Shown here in pieces: positions 18,283-25,410 of a stretch of DNA of 64,000 bases (within the stretch, counting starts at the first letter, position 1; each line of letters starts with the position of its first letter). The notes under the pieces were generated by a model, which was not told the origin of the DNA, did not search any database, and saw only the letters and a program-made list of their open reading frames with translations. A program made the position numbers and the translations under genes. The DNA lies in the NCBI RefSeq assembly GCF_024643205.1, contig NZ_JAMKQJ010000008.1, positions 1 to 64,000 of the forward strand, given 5' to 3'. This DNA comes from Parapedobacter tibetensis. GTDB taxonomy: Bacteria > Bacteroidota > Bacteroidia > Sphingobacteriales > Sphingobacteriaceae.

Positions 18283-19103
18283 GACTTTTTATTTTTCTGG
18301 TTAAACATTTTTTTTCCATCACTCAATAAAAGCTTTTCTCTCAAAAACCAGGGGAAGTTGATATACAGATTCATTAGTCTGCGAAGTTTTCTGCCCGGCA
18401 GAATAAGCGATTTGTTCTTTTCTAATTGGGTTACAATATCTGCTGCACATTCTTCTGATGATATACGGGTGTTTTGAGAGGGACCGCCTTTCATACCTCC
18501 ATCTATTCCCGCATTTTTGTCAAACTCACTATCTACGGGTCCGGGTGTAACCAATACAATATCTATTCCGTAAGGCTTTAATTCAGCTTTAAGATTCATT
18601 GTAAACCCGGTAATAAAATGTTTGGATGCTGAATATACGGCGCTTCCGGGCATCCAAGCAATACCTGCACCGGAACCCATGAACACAATGCCTTTGCCTT
18701 TAGGACTTTGCATCATTTCTCTTAAAACCAAATGAGTGAAGGAAACAACACTTTTAATATTAAGGTCAATAATGCTGTATAGCTTCATTAAATCACTTTC
18801 GTGAAAATATTTTTCGTCACCAACACCAGCATTGTTAATCAAAATATCTATGGTTATTTTTTGTTCTTCCAGTCGGTCAATAATTTCTTGCTGACATTTC
18901 TCATCAGTAATATCTGAAGGAAAAATAATCACTTTTACAGATGAGTTAATAGCGATTATTTTTTGTGAAATCTTATCTAGCAGTTCTTTTCTTCGGGCTA
19001 TTAGTATGAGTGTTTTTACTTTAGATGCTAGTTCCAAAGCCAGTGCTGCACCAATTCCTGCAGAAGCACCGGTAATGACGATATTTTTGTTTGCTATGTC
19101 CAT
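18279..19103 (-). CDS. Short-chain dehydrogenase/reductase (SDR)
   Basis: 274 residues. The Rossmann signature TGASAGIG is at 11-18, NNAG lies near residue 90, and the active-site YSASKH (Tyr, Lys) near 159. Length and motifs fit classical NAD(P)-dependent SDRs. The extended C-terminus (RRLMNLYINFPWFLREKLL) resembles SDRs acting on lipidic or aromatic substrates. It sits directly upstream of the DUF1772 gene and downstream of a broken pirin gene. Confidence 0.88.
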   Translation of the reverse strand: MDIANKNIVITGASAGIGAALALELASKVKTLILIARRKELLDKISQKIIAINSSVKVIIFPSDITDEKCQQEIIDRLEEQKITIDILINNAGVGDEKYFHESDLMKLYSIIDLNIKSVVSFTHLVLREMMQSPKGKGIVFMGSGAGIAWMPGSAVYSASKHFITGFTMNLKAELKPYGIDIVLVTPGPVDSEFDKNAGIDGGMKGGPSQNTRISSEECAADIVTQLEKNKSLILPGRKLRRLMNLYINFPWFLREKLLLSDGKKMFNQKNKKS

Positions 19104-19113
19104 AATACTTTGT

Positions 19114-19430
19114 TTAAATTAACAGGACAAAGTTCGGTGGTAAATCTTTCTTTAGTTTGTCATTGATTTCAGGTATACCCTCGATTTTGCTGCTTAAAAC
19201 TGGCGCTTTGGAAATTGCCCGATGGATGGGAGGGAAAACGATGGTATGCGACGGCGGTGTGTCACCCATACCGCCTACATGAACGGTCTCTTTAATTACT
19301 GGCGGTAGGTGGTCTAAAACACGAAAGGGCCTATTTTATCGGCATACCGATTGGGCAATATTCTCATGATGGCCAATGTACCGACATCGGCTCTTTGACC
19401 TTTTACTGAAAAACTTCTTTTCTTTTTCAT
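19114..19430 (-). pseudogene. Frameshifted, truncated pirin-like gene
   Basis: From an ATG at 19430 the minus strand reads a pirin N-terminus including ADKIGPFVF and then hits a stop at 19314-19316. Shifting frame by one base restores LDHLPPVIKETVHVGGMGD, the next conserved pirin segment (GPF-x-LDH), and that frame runs to a stop at 19114. Intact pirins are over 200 residues, so most of the protein is also missing. Pirins often accompany DoxX and NmrA genes in stress-response clusters, which fits the neighbours. Confidence 0.7.
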
Positions 19431-19450
19431 TACTTTATTCTTTTTATTTT

Positions 19451-19804
19451 TCATTTATCTTGAAAATAATATGATACCGCCAAAACCACTAAAAAGAAAA
19501 TAGGCATAATGACTACAGATAGTGGATCTCCACTTGCAAAGTGAGCTATAAATGCAGAAACGAAAGTCAGTGCGAACCCGAAATAGGCAAATGATTTTAT
19601 CTTATCTGAAACCCGTGGAAGTATTAATGCTATAGCACCAAGTACGTTTAGTACTCCTAGTTCAACTCGGAAATAATCTGGAAAACCTAAATGTACAAAT
19701 GCCGCTTTCATATCAGGATTAGTAAAATATCCGAATGCACTAAAAAGCATTATGGCTGTAATTATGCCTGTGGTTGTCCAATAAATAATTTTATTTTTTT
19801 TCAT
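19451..19804 (-). CDS. DoxX-like membrane protein
   Basis: 117 residues with four hydrophobic helices. IIYWTTTGIITAIMLFSAFG, then ELGVLNVLGAIALILP, fits the short DoxX-like family of Bacteroidota. It lies 15 bp after the NmrA-like gene and 20 bp before the broken pirin. DoxX proteins are linked to oxidative and thiol stress, but the role of this short type is not established. Confidence 0.82.
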   Translation of the reverse strand: MKKNKIIYWTTTGIITAIMLFSAFGYFTNPDMKAAFVHLGFPDYFRVELGVLNVLGAIALILPRVSDKIKSFAYFGFALTFVSAFIAHFASGDPLSVVIMPIFFLVVLAVSYYFQDK

Positions 19805-19818
19805 TTTTTTTAGATGAT

Positions 19819-20469
19819 TTAATAACCAATGGTAAATGGCTTGCCTACAAATTGCTGATTTTTGATTTCATCAACCAACGCAACCGCATAATCTTCGAAT
19901 GAAATGGTGCTTGCTCCATTTTCGTCAGCAACCAGATTGGTAGTTCCTAATCTGAATTTACCTGTACGTTCGCCAGCTTGTATCATCGCAGCCGGGTTAA
20001 AATAAGTCCAGTTTTTCAACCCCGAATTTTCATAAAACCCCTGCACTTCACCGTGTGCAAAAATCGATGGTTTATATTCTTCCGGAATGTTATTCATAAT
20101 GTCGGCATTATCCAACATTTTCAGGCCAGGTGCAATCTCATTATTAGGACCTCCGCCAACAGCAATAATTCTTGTTTGCGGTTGTTTTTTTAAGGCATTG
20201 ATAAGGTTTTGATGTGCTTTTTTAAACTGTTCAGGCGTTAGTCCTGCATAAAGTGATATTGCGGATACAACAACATCTTTACCAGCTATTAATGAGGGTA
20301 ATTCTGCCTCATTTAGCAAGTCGCCTTTAATTACTGCTAAATTCGGGTGTTTCAATTCTAGGGCTTCCGGTTTGCGTTGTGCGGCTGTTACTTCATATCC
20401 TTTATTTAAGGCTTCTTTTAATATTCGCTGGCCAATGTTGCCAGTTCCTCCAATTAATAAAATTTTCAT
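19819..20469 (-). CDS. NAD(P)H-binding NmrA/SDR-like oxidoreductase
   Basis: 216 residues with the N-terminal nucleotide-binding motif GGTGNIG (7-13), a Rossmann fold, and AVGGG after strand 5. This is the atypical-SDR NAD(P)H-binding family often annotated as YwnB/NmrA-like. It is the first gene of the minus-strand block that includes DoxX, broken pirin, SDR and DUF1772. Module C points at it from about 280 bp upstream. Confidence 0.85.
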   Translation of the reverse strand: MKILLIGGTGNIGQRILKEALNKGYEVTAAQRKPEALELKHPNLAVIKGDLLNEAELPSLIAGKDVVVSAISLYAGLTPEQFKKAHQNLINALKKQPQTRIIAVGGGPNNEIAPGLKMLDNADIMNNIPEEYKPSIFAHGEVQGFYENSGLKNWTYFNPAAMIQAGERTGKFRLGTTNLVADENGASTISFEDYAVALVDEIKNQQFVGKPFTIGY

Positions 20470-20781
20470 GATTTTATTTTTATGTTATTTTTCTTCATTG
20501 ATTTAACTATGAACTTGTTTAAACTTTTTTCATTAGAATAAATTGTTCTTTAACGGCAATGAAGCTTGCATGAGCTGTCTTATTTTTCATTTCTTCTGTG
20601 TTTTCAATGGCATTCAAGAGACCGCTTCGCTTAGTTCATGCCCTTTTTTGAGCGGTAGCTCATGCAGGTTTCTTCTTGTTAATCCCCCTTAGGAACAATA
20701 CGCTGTTAGCTTGTCGAGCTATCAAAATATCGAACGAAGCGATTAACAAGTCAAAGGAAAATAAAAATATCATCGTTTCTT
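20470..20781. other. Gene-poor leader between module C and NmrA gene
   Basis: About 310 bp without a convincing gene. On the minus strand a short frame ending TAHASFIAVKEQFILMKKV (stop near 20517) looks like a protein C-terminus, but neither start nor family can be assigned. It may be debris of a gene formerly controlled by module C. Confidence 0.35.
20752..20759 (-). promoter_or_regulatory. -7 box of module C promoter
   Basis: TTCCTTTG on the minus strand, 30 bp after the operator at 20782-20820. The stretch between operator and -7 box matches module A almost base for base (AAGAAACGATG, then ATTTTTATTTTCC). Confidence 0.55.
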
Positions 20782-20820
20782 CACACCATATTTGTGGGAA
20801 ATACTACCCCAATTTAGGTG
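20782..20820 (-). promoter_or_regulatory. Operator, module C
   Basis: 39-bp inverted-repeat operator with the same 39 bases as module B. It is preceded by the second copy of the 73-bp repeat and directs transcription toward the NmrA gene. Confidence 0.65.
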
Positions 20821-20879
20821 ATATAAAACAACCGGTTTGTACGTGAATGGGGTATGCTTTTTGTCATTTAACTTCCGTT
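20807..20879 (-). repeat. 73-bp direct repeat, copy 2
   Basis: Near-identical (two mismatches) to 17424-17496. Beyond 20879 the two sites diverge completely: here the flank is a clostripain-like gene scrap, while at copy 1 the flank is unassigned. Confidence 0.8.
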
Positions 20880-21059
20880 ATGTCCATCTGCTGCCCCTTG
20901 TCGTATCCGAATGATTAACACCAACATCCGTCCATCAAATTGGTCAGCAACCATTTCCATTTCGTCGATGCTGCGAAGGGCTTCCTTTTTGAGGTCATTG
21001 TTGGCTGCCATGTATACCATGACCGTTCGCTTGACCAGAGGTTCTCGTTCCGATAGGTT
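20868..21059 (-). pseudogene. Clostripain-like peptidase fragment
   Basis: A minus-strand frame reads VKRTVMVYMAANNDLKKEA followed by LRSIDEMEMVADQFDGRMLV, the characteristic first strand and helix of clostripain-family (C11) proteins (RTVMVYMAANNDL). It has no start or signal peptide, lacks the catalytic His and Cys region, and stops inside the 73-bp repeat after about 60 codons. It abuts a plus-strand conjugation-protein tail at about 21058, so the junction is a rearrangement scar. Confidence 0.65.
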
Positions 21060-21279
21060 ATACGAACTTAAACAGGGTGAATTTGTAGGCCTATCGGTCG
21101 AATCACAAAAAACAAAAGTACGGGGTACGGTAAAAGTAGACCCGAATGAACGTCTTTTGGCCGTTGAACCTTTTGTAGAGGGTGTTACCGAGAAACTTTT
21201 GGAACAAAATTATGAAAGAATATACAGCGAGGTGGAAGCCATCATAACGGGCGAAATCATGCCGGCTGCACTGAAATAA
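21055..21279 (+). pseudogene. C-terminal scrap of a TraG/VirD4-like conjugation protein
   Basis: The plus-strand frame from about 21055 to a stop at 21279 reads LYELKQGEFVGLSVESQ, then VDPNERLLAVEPFVEG and NYERIYSEVEAIITGEI. This resembles the tail of Bacteroidota conjugal coupling proteins, but the identification rests on memory of the family style rather than a catalytic motif. No start codon fits, because the upstream frame runs through the clostripain scrap on the other strand. Confidence 0.4.
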
Positions 21280-21322
21280 AAAGACAGGCCCGAAATAATG
21301 AATTCTGATAACGGGCCTGTCC
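21277..21322 (-). terminator. Rho-independent terminator of the mini-cassette
   Basis: Perfect 10-bp stem GACAGGCCCG / CGGGCCTGTC (21313-21322 with 21284-21293), followed on the minus strand by TTTTTATTTC. It lies about 60 bp after the stop of the small membrane protein gene. Confidence 0.75.
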
Positions 21323-21382
21323 AGCAAGATTACATAATAGTTTCAGTTACTTCCATGATGGAACCGTAATCGCTCTGAACTA

Positions 21383-21592
21383 TTATTTGTCCTTTTTACT
21401 GTCAAACAAAAAATAAGCAGAGCCAACTCCCCCTATGATTATAAAAATTAGGTTATTCCATTCAAATAGTTCTGAAATTGTCTTCCCCTCCAGTGCCATG
21501 TCCTTGGCGAAAAGCAATAAGAATATAGCTAAAAAAAACGCGAATCCCCTTATCAATCGCTCTTTATAATTGTTTGTGAGTTTCACTATCAT
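21383..21592 (-). CDS. Small two-helix membrane protein, unknown function
   Basis: 69 residues. A basic N-terminus (KERLIRG), a hydrophobic helix about 15-30 (FAFFLAIFLLLFAKD), a polar hinge and a second helix about 48-63 (LIFIIIGGVGSAYFLF), then DSKKDK. No family is recognised. It lies 15 bp after the 29-residue peptide gene and before a terminator, so the two are probably cotranscribed. An immunity or transport helper role for the peptide is possible but unsupported. Confidence 0.6.
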   Translation of the reverse strand: MIVKLTNNYKERLIRGFAFFLAIFLLLFAKDMALEGKTISELFEWNNLIFIIIGGVGSAYFLFDSKKDK

Positions 21593-21607
21593 TAAGATTA
21601 TTATAAG

Positions 21608-21697
21608 TTAATTGCCCCAAGGCCAATAAGGTACGTAAGGAACTGTACGCTGTTCCATCGAGAATTGGTTTTCTTTTGATAGTTTACTGATTTTCAT
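21608..21697 (-). CDS. 29-residue peptide, candidate secreted or signalling peptide
   Basis: ATG at 21697, stop at 21608-21610. It begins MKISKLSKENQFSMEQR and ends TVPYVPYWPWGN, giving a polar, lysine-containing front and an aromatic, proline-rich tail. No transmembrane segment. The gene is too short for ordinary ORF calling. It is bracketed by a 67-residue HTH regulator plus palindrome upstream and a small membrane protein downstream, all in one direction. Precursor peptides of Bacteroidota natural products often start MKxSKL. No maturation enzyme is nearby, so this remains a candidate only. Confidence 0.4.
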   Translation of the reverse strand: MKISKLSKENQFSMEQRTVPYVPYWPWGN

Positions 21698-21716
21698 TTT
21701 GGATAAAATTTTAAGT

Positions 21717-21747
21717 TTACATTATTTTCAATGACGAAATAATGTAA
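21717..21747. promoter_or_regulatory. 11-bp-arm palindrome upstream of peptide gene
   Basis: Perfect inverted repeat TTACATTATTT (21717-21727) and AAATAATGTAA (21737-21747) with a 9-bp spacer. It lies between the HTH gene stop (21770) and the peptide start (21697), and is a good candidate operator for the HTH protein. A weak AT-rich terminator is the alternative. Confidence 0.5.
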
Positions 21748-21769
21748 TTAGACGGAAAAAGATATTCCG

Positions 21770-21973
21770 TCATTCACTTTTTAACAAATATTTCCTATTC
21801 TGGTTACAGTATTCTATCTTATGACCTTTTTTTCTTAAAACATTAATCATATTGCGGACTGTCTTTTCTGTGCAATTGAATTTTTCTGCAATCTCTTTGG
21901 GCGAATGAAGCCTACGCTTATTTATCAACTCAAGTAAATAATCTAATCTAATAGAATACGTTAAATAATCCAT
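21770..21973 (-). CDS. Small HTH DNA-binding protein
   Basis: 67 residues and essentially only a winged-helix/HTH_11-type domain: RLDYLLELINKRR, then SPKEIAEKFNCTEKTVRNMI and NVLRKKGHKIEYC, where the second helix pair is the reader and the wing follows. Length fits stand-alone HTH_11 proteins of Bacteroidota. It heads the mini-cassette with the palindrome and 29-residue peptide. Confidence 0.75.
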   Translation of the reverse strand: MDYLTYSIRLDYLLELINKRRLHSPKEIAEKFNCTEKTVRNMINVLRKKGHKIEYCNQNRKYLLKSE

Positions 21974-22009
21974 TTACAAAACTGTTTAAAAAAGAACTGT
22001 AACGATTAG

Positions 22010-22231
22010 CTATATCCTGACAATATGATCACTGAATTGGCGTATTCGGATAATTCCCTTGAAGTGACCATTGAAGAATTGCCGCACTTTCAACACAATC
22101 ACGTTCTTAAGATCTTCCATGTTTTCGCCAAAGGCGACTATACCGTAATTACCCTCAACGGCCGACATCAAGCCCTTATGGTTGTCCACAACCACAAACA
22201 GCAGTTCCTTAGTTCTTAAAAGCGGTTTCAC
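22010..22231 (-). CDS. HicB-like small protein
   Basis: About 73 residues from a GTG at 22231. An in-frame TTG at 22285, overlapping the OmpA-gene stop, is the longer alternative. The pattern TKELLFVVVDNHKGLMS, then GENMEDLKNVIVLKVRQFF and IIRIRQFSDHIVRI matches the HicB-fold small proteins of Bacteroidota (often misnamed 2-oxoisovalerate dehydrogenase subunit). No HicA toxin gene is adjacent, so a classical toxin-antitoxin role is not supported. Confidence 0.5.
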   Translation of the reverse strand: MKPLLRTKELLFVVVDNHKGLMSAVEGNYGIVAFGENMEDLKNVIVLKVRQFFNGHFKGIIRIRQFSDHIVRI

Positions 22232-22281
22232 ACGAATATCATTATCTCCAAAATCTATGTTTTTTCTACCTACCAGTCTGC

Positions 22282-24225
22282 TCAATATGCCAATACCGTA
22301 ACCTCCGTACGCCTATTGGCTTGATGTGCAGCACGGCTACATGGCACTCCATTGCTGCAATGATTCACCAACCGTGTCTCTCCATATCCCTGCGCTACCA
22401 TCCGTTCGCGCGAGATACCCCTGCTTACCAGGTAATTTACCGCCGACTGTGCCCTGCGTTGAGATAGATCCATGTTGTAGGCATCGCTGCCCCGGCTGTC
22501 TGTATGGCTAGCCAATTCGATTTTCAGCGTAGGGTTGTCACGCATTGTACGAACCAGTTCATCCAGTATTGCCGCGGCATCTGGACGGATATTGTCCTTA
22601 TCAAAATCATAATAGATATGCTCCAGTTCAAAAGTCTGACCTATCTTGGACACCGGCTCCAATAGTAGCGCCACCTCCAAGGTGTCTGATGTGGTGATGC
22701 CATGCGTCCTGATTTTGGCCGAATCGGCATGGTAACCTTCCTGCTGGCCAAGCACCGTATAACCCATGTCGCTATCGAGGATGAATTCAAACCTACCCAT
22801 TTTGTCGCTGTTCTTCTTCGCTACAATTTCACGTGTGCCGTCGTATAGTGTCACCGAAGTGGAAGAGATGCGTTCGCCCGTGGACTTGTCTGAGGTCGTT
22901 CCGTTGAGGACGATAACAATCCGTGGTTTCTCATAGCTGAATGAATAGATATCGTCATTACCCACACCCCCTTTGCGGTTGGAGGAAAGGAATCCCGCCA
23001 ATCCACCCTCATTTTCAGTGCTCACGATATAAGCAAAATCGTCACCGGCTGAATTGACCGGATACCGGAGATTTTCTGGCTTGCTCCAAGTCGATTCGCT
23101 TCCTAGGGACTTGAATACGTCAAGGCCACCCATTCCTGCCAATCCATCACTGGAATAGTACAATGCGCCATCCGGCCCGATATTCGGAAACAGTTCATCG
23201 CCCGGGCTGTTGACAATAGGCCCCGCGTTCATCGGTTTGCCCCAACGATTGTCTGCTTCCTCCACGTAATACCAAATATCGGTTCCGCCGTGCCCGCCCG
23301 GCATGTCACTCACGAAATAGAGTGTCTGTCCGTCGGAACTGAGGGTTGCATGCCCAACCGAATACATGGACACATCATTATAGGCAAAGGGTTCAACTTG
23401 CCACGTACCACCCTGATGGGTATGGATGTACAATTCCAATCTATTGGTAATGATTTTCTTTTTACCTTCCCGTACGTACTCCCCATCATGGCCTGGGTAG
23501 GTACGTGTTACGTAAAGGGTATTGCCTCCCGCATCCACTGCCACCGGACCGATATGGAAGCGCTCATTATTGATAGGGGACTCAGCGATGCTGGGGTGGC
23601 TCAAGGTATGATCTGATGCCACATCTACCGTATATACCCGCAAAAAGGCATTTCCCGTCCAGCCATATAATCGCTGTCCCACCAATGCGTCGGGTTCCCC
23701 CACGTAGTATGCCTTATCGCCCAAGGGGAATATGGAAAACTCTGACAGTGCGGTATTCACGTTGGCCTCATTCCTCAATTTATGCGGGGTAGGATTGGCC
23801 ATCCAAACGACTGCGGAGTCGCAACCGGCCAACTGTATAGCAACGCTTTCCCAATCACCCGTCTCTGCCGCGTAAGCTTCCAACTGTTTCTTGGCGACGT
23901 CATATTTTCCGTTGCTTTTGAGTACGTCGCCATAGCGTATGAGGTTTTCCGCATCGCTATCCTCGTGCTGCACCACACGGGCATACCAATTCTCTGCCGA
24001 CTCATAGTCATTTAATTTTTTGTAGCAGACTGCCAAACGTTCCAAATCCCGAAGTCGGGGCTTACGGCCGTCGACTAGATTGAGATACAGTGCTATGGCA
24101 TGGGAATACTCGTACTTTAGGTAATGTTCTTCCGCCCGTTGCCTTAGGTTCGGCTGTTCTTGGCCGTATAACCAGCAAGGAAGCGTGAGCATCATCATCA
24201 TGGTGTATAGGTATTGTGGTCTCAT
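22282..24225 (-). CDS. OmpA-family protein with TPR and PD40 repeats, T9SS-associated
   Basis: 647 residues. Signal peptide in the first 21 residues, TPR-like helices about 25-140, WD40/PD40-like beta-propeller repeats about 170-430 (SSDGQTLYFVSDMPGGHGG), a carboxypeptidase-like beta domain about 440-520, and a C-terminal OmpA domain about 535-645 (IYYDFDKDNIRPDA, LASHTDSRGSDAYN). OmpA binds peptidoglycan. This architecture is typical of the PorE-like partner of PorP/SprF in T9SS operons. PorP/SprF is 30 bp upstream. Confidence 0.92.
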   Translation of the reverse strand: MRPQYLYTMMMMLTLPCWLYGQEQPNLRQRAEEHYLKYEYSHAIALYLNLVDGRKPRLRDLERLAVCYKKLNDYESAENWYARVVQHEDSDAENLIRYGDVLKSNGKYDVAKKQLEAYAAETGDWESVAIQLAGCDSAVVWMANPTPHKLRNEANVNTALSEFSIFPLGDKAYYVGEPDALVGQRLYGWTGNAFLRVYTVDVASDHTLSHPSIAESPINNERFHIGPVAVDAGGNTLYVTRTYPGHDGEYVREGKKKIITNRLELYIHTHQGGTWQVEPFAYNDVSMYSVGHATLSSDGQTLYFVSDMPGGHGGTDIWYYVEEADNRWGKPMNAGPIVNSPGDELFPNIGPDGALYYSSDGLAGMGGLDVFKSLGSESTWSKPENLRYPVNSAGDDFAYIVSTENEGGLAGFLSSNRKGGVGNDDIYSFSYEKPRIVIVLNGTTSDKSTGERISSTSVTLYDGTREIVAKKNSDKMGRFEFILDSDMGYTVLGQQEGYHADSAKIRTHGITTSDTLEVALLLEPVSKIGQTFELEHIYYDFDKDNIRPDAAAILDELVRTMRDNPTLKIELASHTDSRGSDAYNMDLSQRRAQSAVNYLVSRGISRERMVAQGYGETRLVNHCSNGVPCSRAAHQANRRTEVTVLAY

Positions 24226-24255
24226 AGTCTCTTATCTTATTTTCGTTTTTGTTGC

Positions 24256-25269
24256 CTAAAAGAACCTCGGGCTAAGCATCCGGCGATAACGCTTTCCAAA
24301 CGTGATTCCCAATGTCACTTCGTGCGAACCGTTCTGTACGCTACTCAGGCGACTTAATACATGATCATAGGAGTAGCCAATCCGCAAATCGTCCGTCGCG
24401 TAAAGCTGCGTAACGACCGAAAACGAATTCCGGCTGCTGAGGCTACTACCTGTCACGCGTTGGTAATCCTTCTGGAACACCGTCACCCCCGTGCGCCAGC
24501 CCCCGCCGATCCAGAAACGGTCACCAAAGATGAACATCGCGTTGACATCGAGGCTGGTGGGCCCCTTAAAATCCTCCTTCACCAACAAGCTTGGGCGCAG
24601 TTTGAGCCCATCGCTGAGATCCACCAACGCCCCACCGATGAAATACAGGTGCCGTTTACGCCGGATGTTGTCCGTGGTGGTATTGTCCCAGCGGAAGATG
24701 TTATTGCTTTGGTCGCCCGACAGCAGGTCCATCACCGAAGCCCCCGCGTACCATCGGGGACTGTAATAATAGATACCAAATCGTACGTCTGGTACAAAGT
24801 TGCTGATCTTGTTCGGCGGGAGCGCTTGGTCGCCCAAATGGAGCGGATCGAGCTGGGTGCCGTCCAGGCTATACTGCGTAGCTCCTGCGCCTACACCAAA
24901 GCTCAGCCGCCGGGTATCTTCGGTGTTCAGCTGCAACCGGAAAGCATAGTTCAGGTATGCCGCATTGGCTGCTTGGGGCCCCAACTTATCCGCCGTAACC
25001 TGGAGGCCCACACCATGGCGCTTACGTAGGGGATCTACTACGCCGTCTATGGACAGCAATCCGGTTTGCGGAGCGCCATCCAACCCCACCCATTGGCTAC
25101 GGAGGCCCAACTGCCCGAACCATTCCTCCTTATAACCGGCATAGGCTGGGTTAACGCTCATCGAATTGAAGATGTATTGCGTGAACTGAATGTTCTGCTG
25201 GGCCCGGAGCATCCCAGAGCCCCCCAGCAATGCCGCAAGTATCATCGTTTTTATGATTGTCCTTTTCAT
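24256..25269 (-). CDS. PorP/SprF-family type IX secretion outer membrane protein
   Basis: 337 residues with signal peptide ending LRAQQ, immediately followed by FTQYIFNSMSVNPAYAGYK, the family's hallmark N-terminus. The rest is a beta-barrel ending in a charged tail. PorP/SprF proteins anchor CHU_C-tagged (type B) substrates after T9SS export. It lies directly downstream of a type B substrate gene, which supports a dedicated pair. Confidence 0.93.
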   Translation of the reverse strand: MKRTIIKTMILAALLGGSGMLRAQQNIQFTQYIFNSMSVNPAYAGYKEEWFGQLGLRSQWVGLDGAPQTGLLSIDGVVDPLRKRHGVGLQVTADKLGPQAANAAYLNYAFRLQLNTEDTRRLSFGVGAGATQYSLDGTQLDPLHLGDQALPPNKISNFVPDVRFGIYYYSPRWYAGASVMDLLSGDQSNNIFRWDNTTTDNIRRKRHLYFIGGALVDLSDGLKLRPSLLVKEDFKGPTSLDVNAMFIFGDRFWIGGGWRTGVTVFQKDYQRVTGSSLSSRNSFSVVTQLYATDDLRIGYSYDHVLSRLSSVQNGSHEVTLGITFGKRYRRMLSPRFF

Positions 25270-25410
25270 TTCCTTTTTCTTGTTTGCTTATTTGCAGATT
25301 ATTGATTCCCTGTTTGTTTTTAAAGGCATCAATGAACCCTCCTGCGTCGGGTTTTGTTTATGCGCTTTTTGCGAATAGCGAATCTGCGTATTTGCGAATT
25401 AACGCATTGC
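25270..25410. other. Spacer with repeated GCGAAT words
   Basis: 141 bp between the CHU_C and PorP genes. It contains several short repeats of the type TTTGCGAAT/GCGAATCTGCG (about 25366-25405). No clear hairpin or promoter is visible. Confidence 0.35.

Noticed and set aside
20911..21054. First 48 codons of the plus-strand frame ending at 21279
   Set aside because: This part overlaps the clostripain-like scrap read convincingly on the minus strand. Only the later part resembles a conjugation protein.
22025..22219. Plus-strand 64-residue frame opposite the HicB-like gene
   Set aside because: The minus-strand frame matches a recognisable fold pattern and continues the operon direction. The plus frame has no family resemblance and no promoter.
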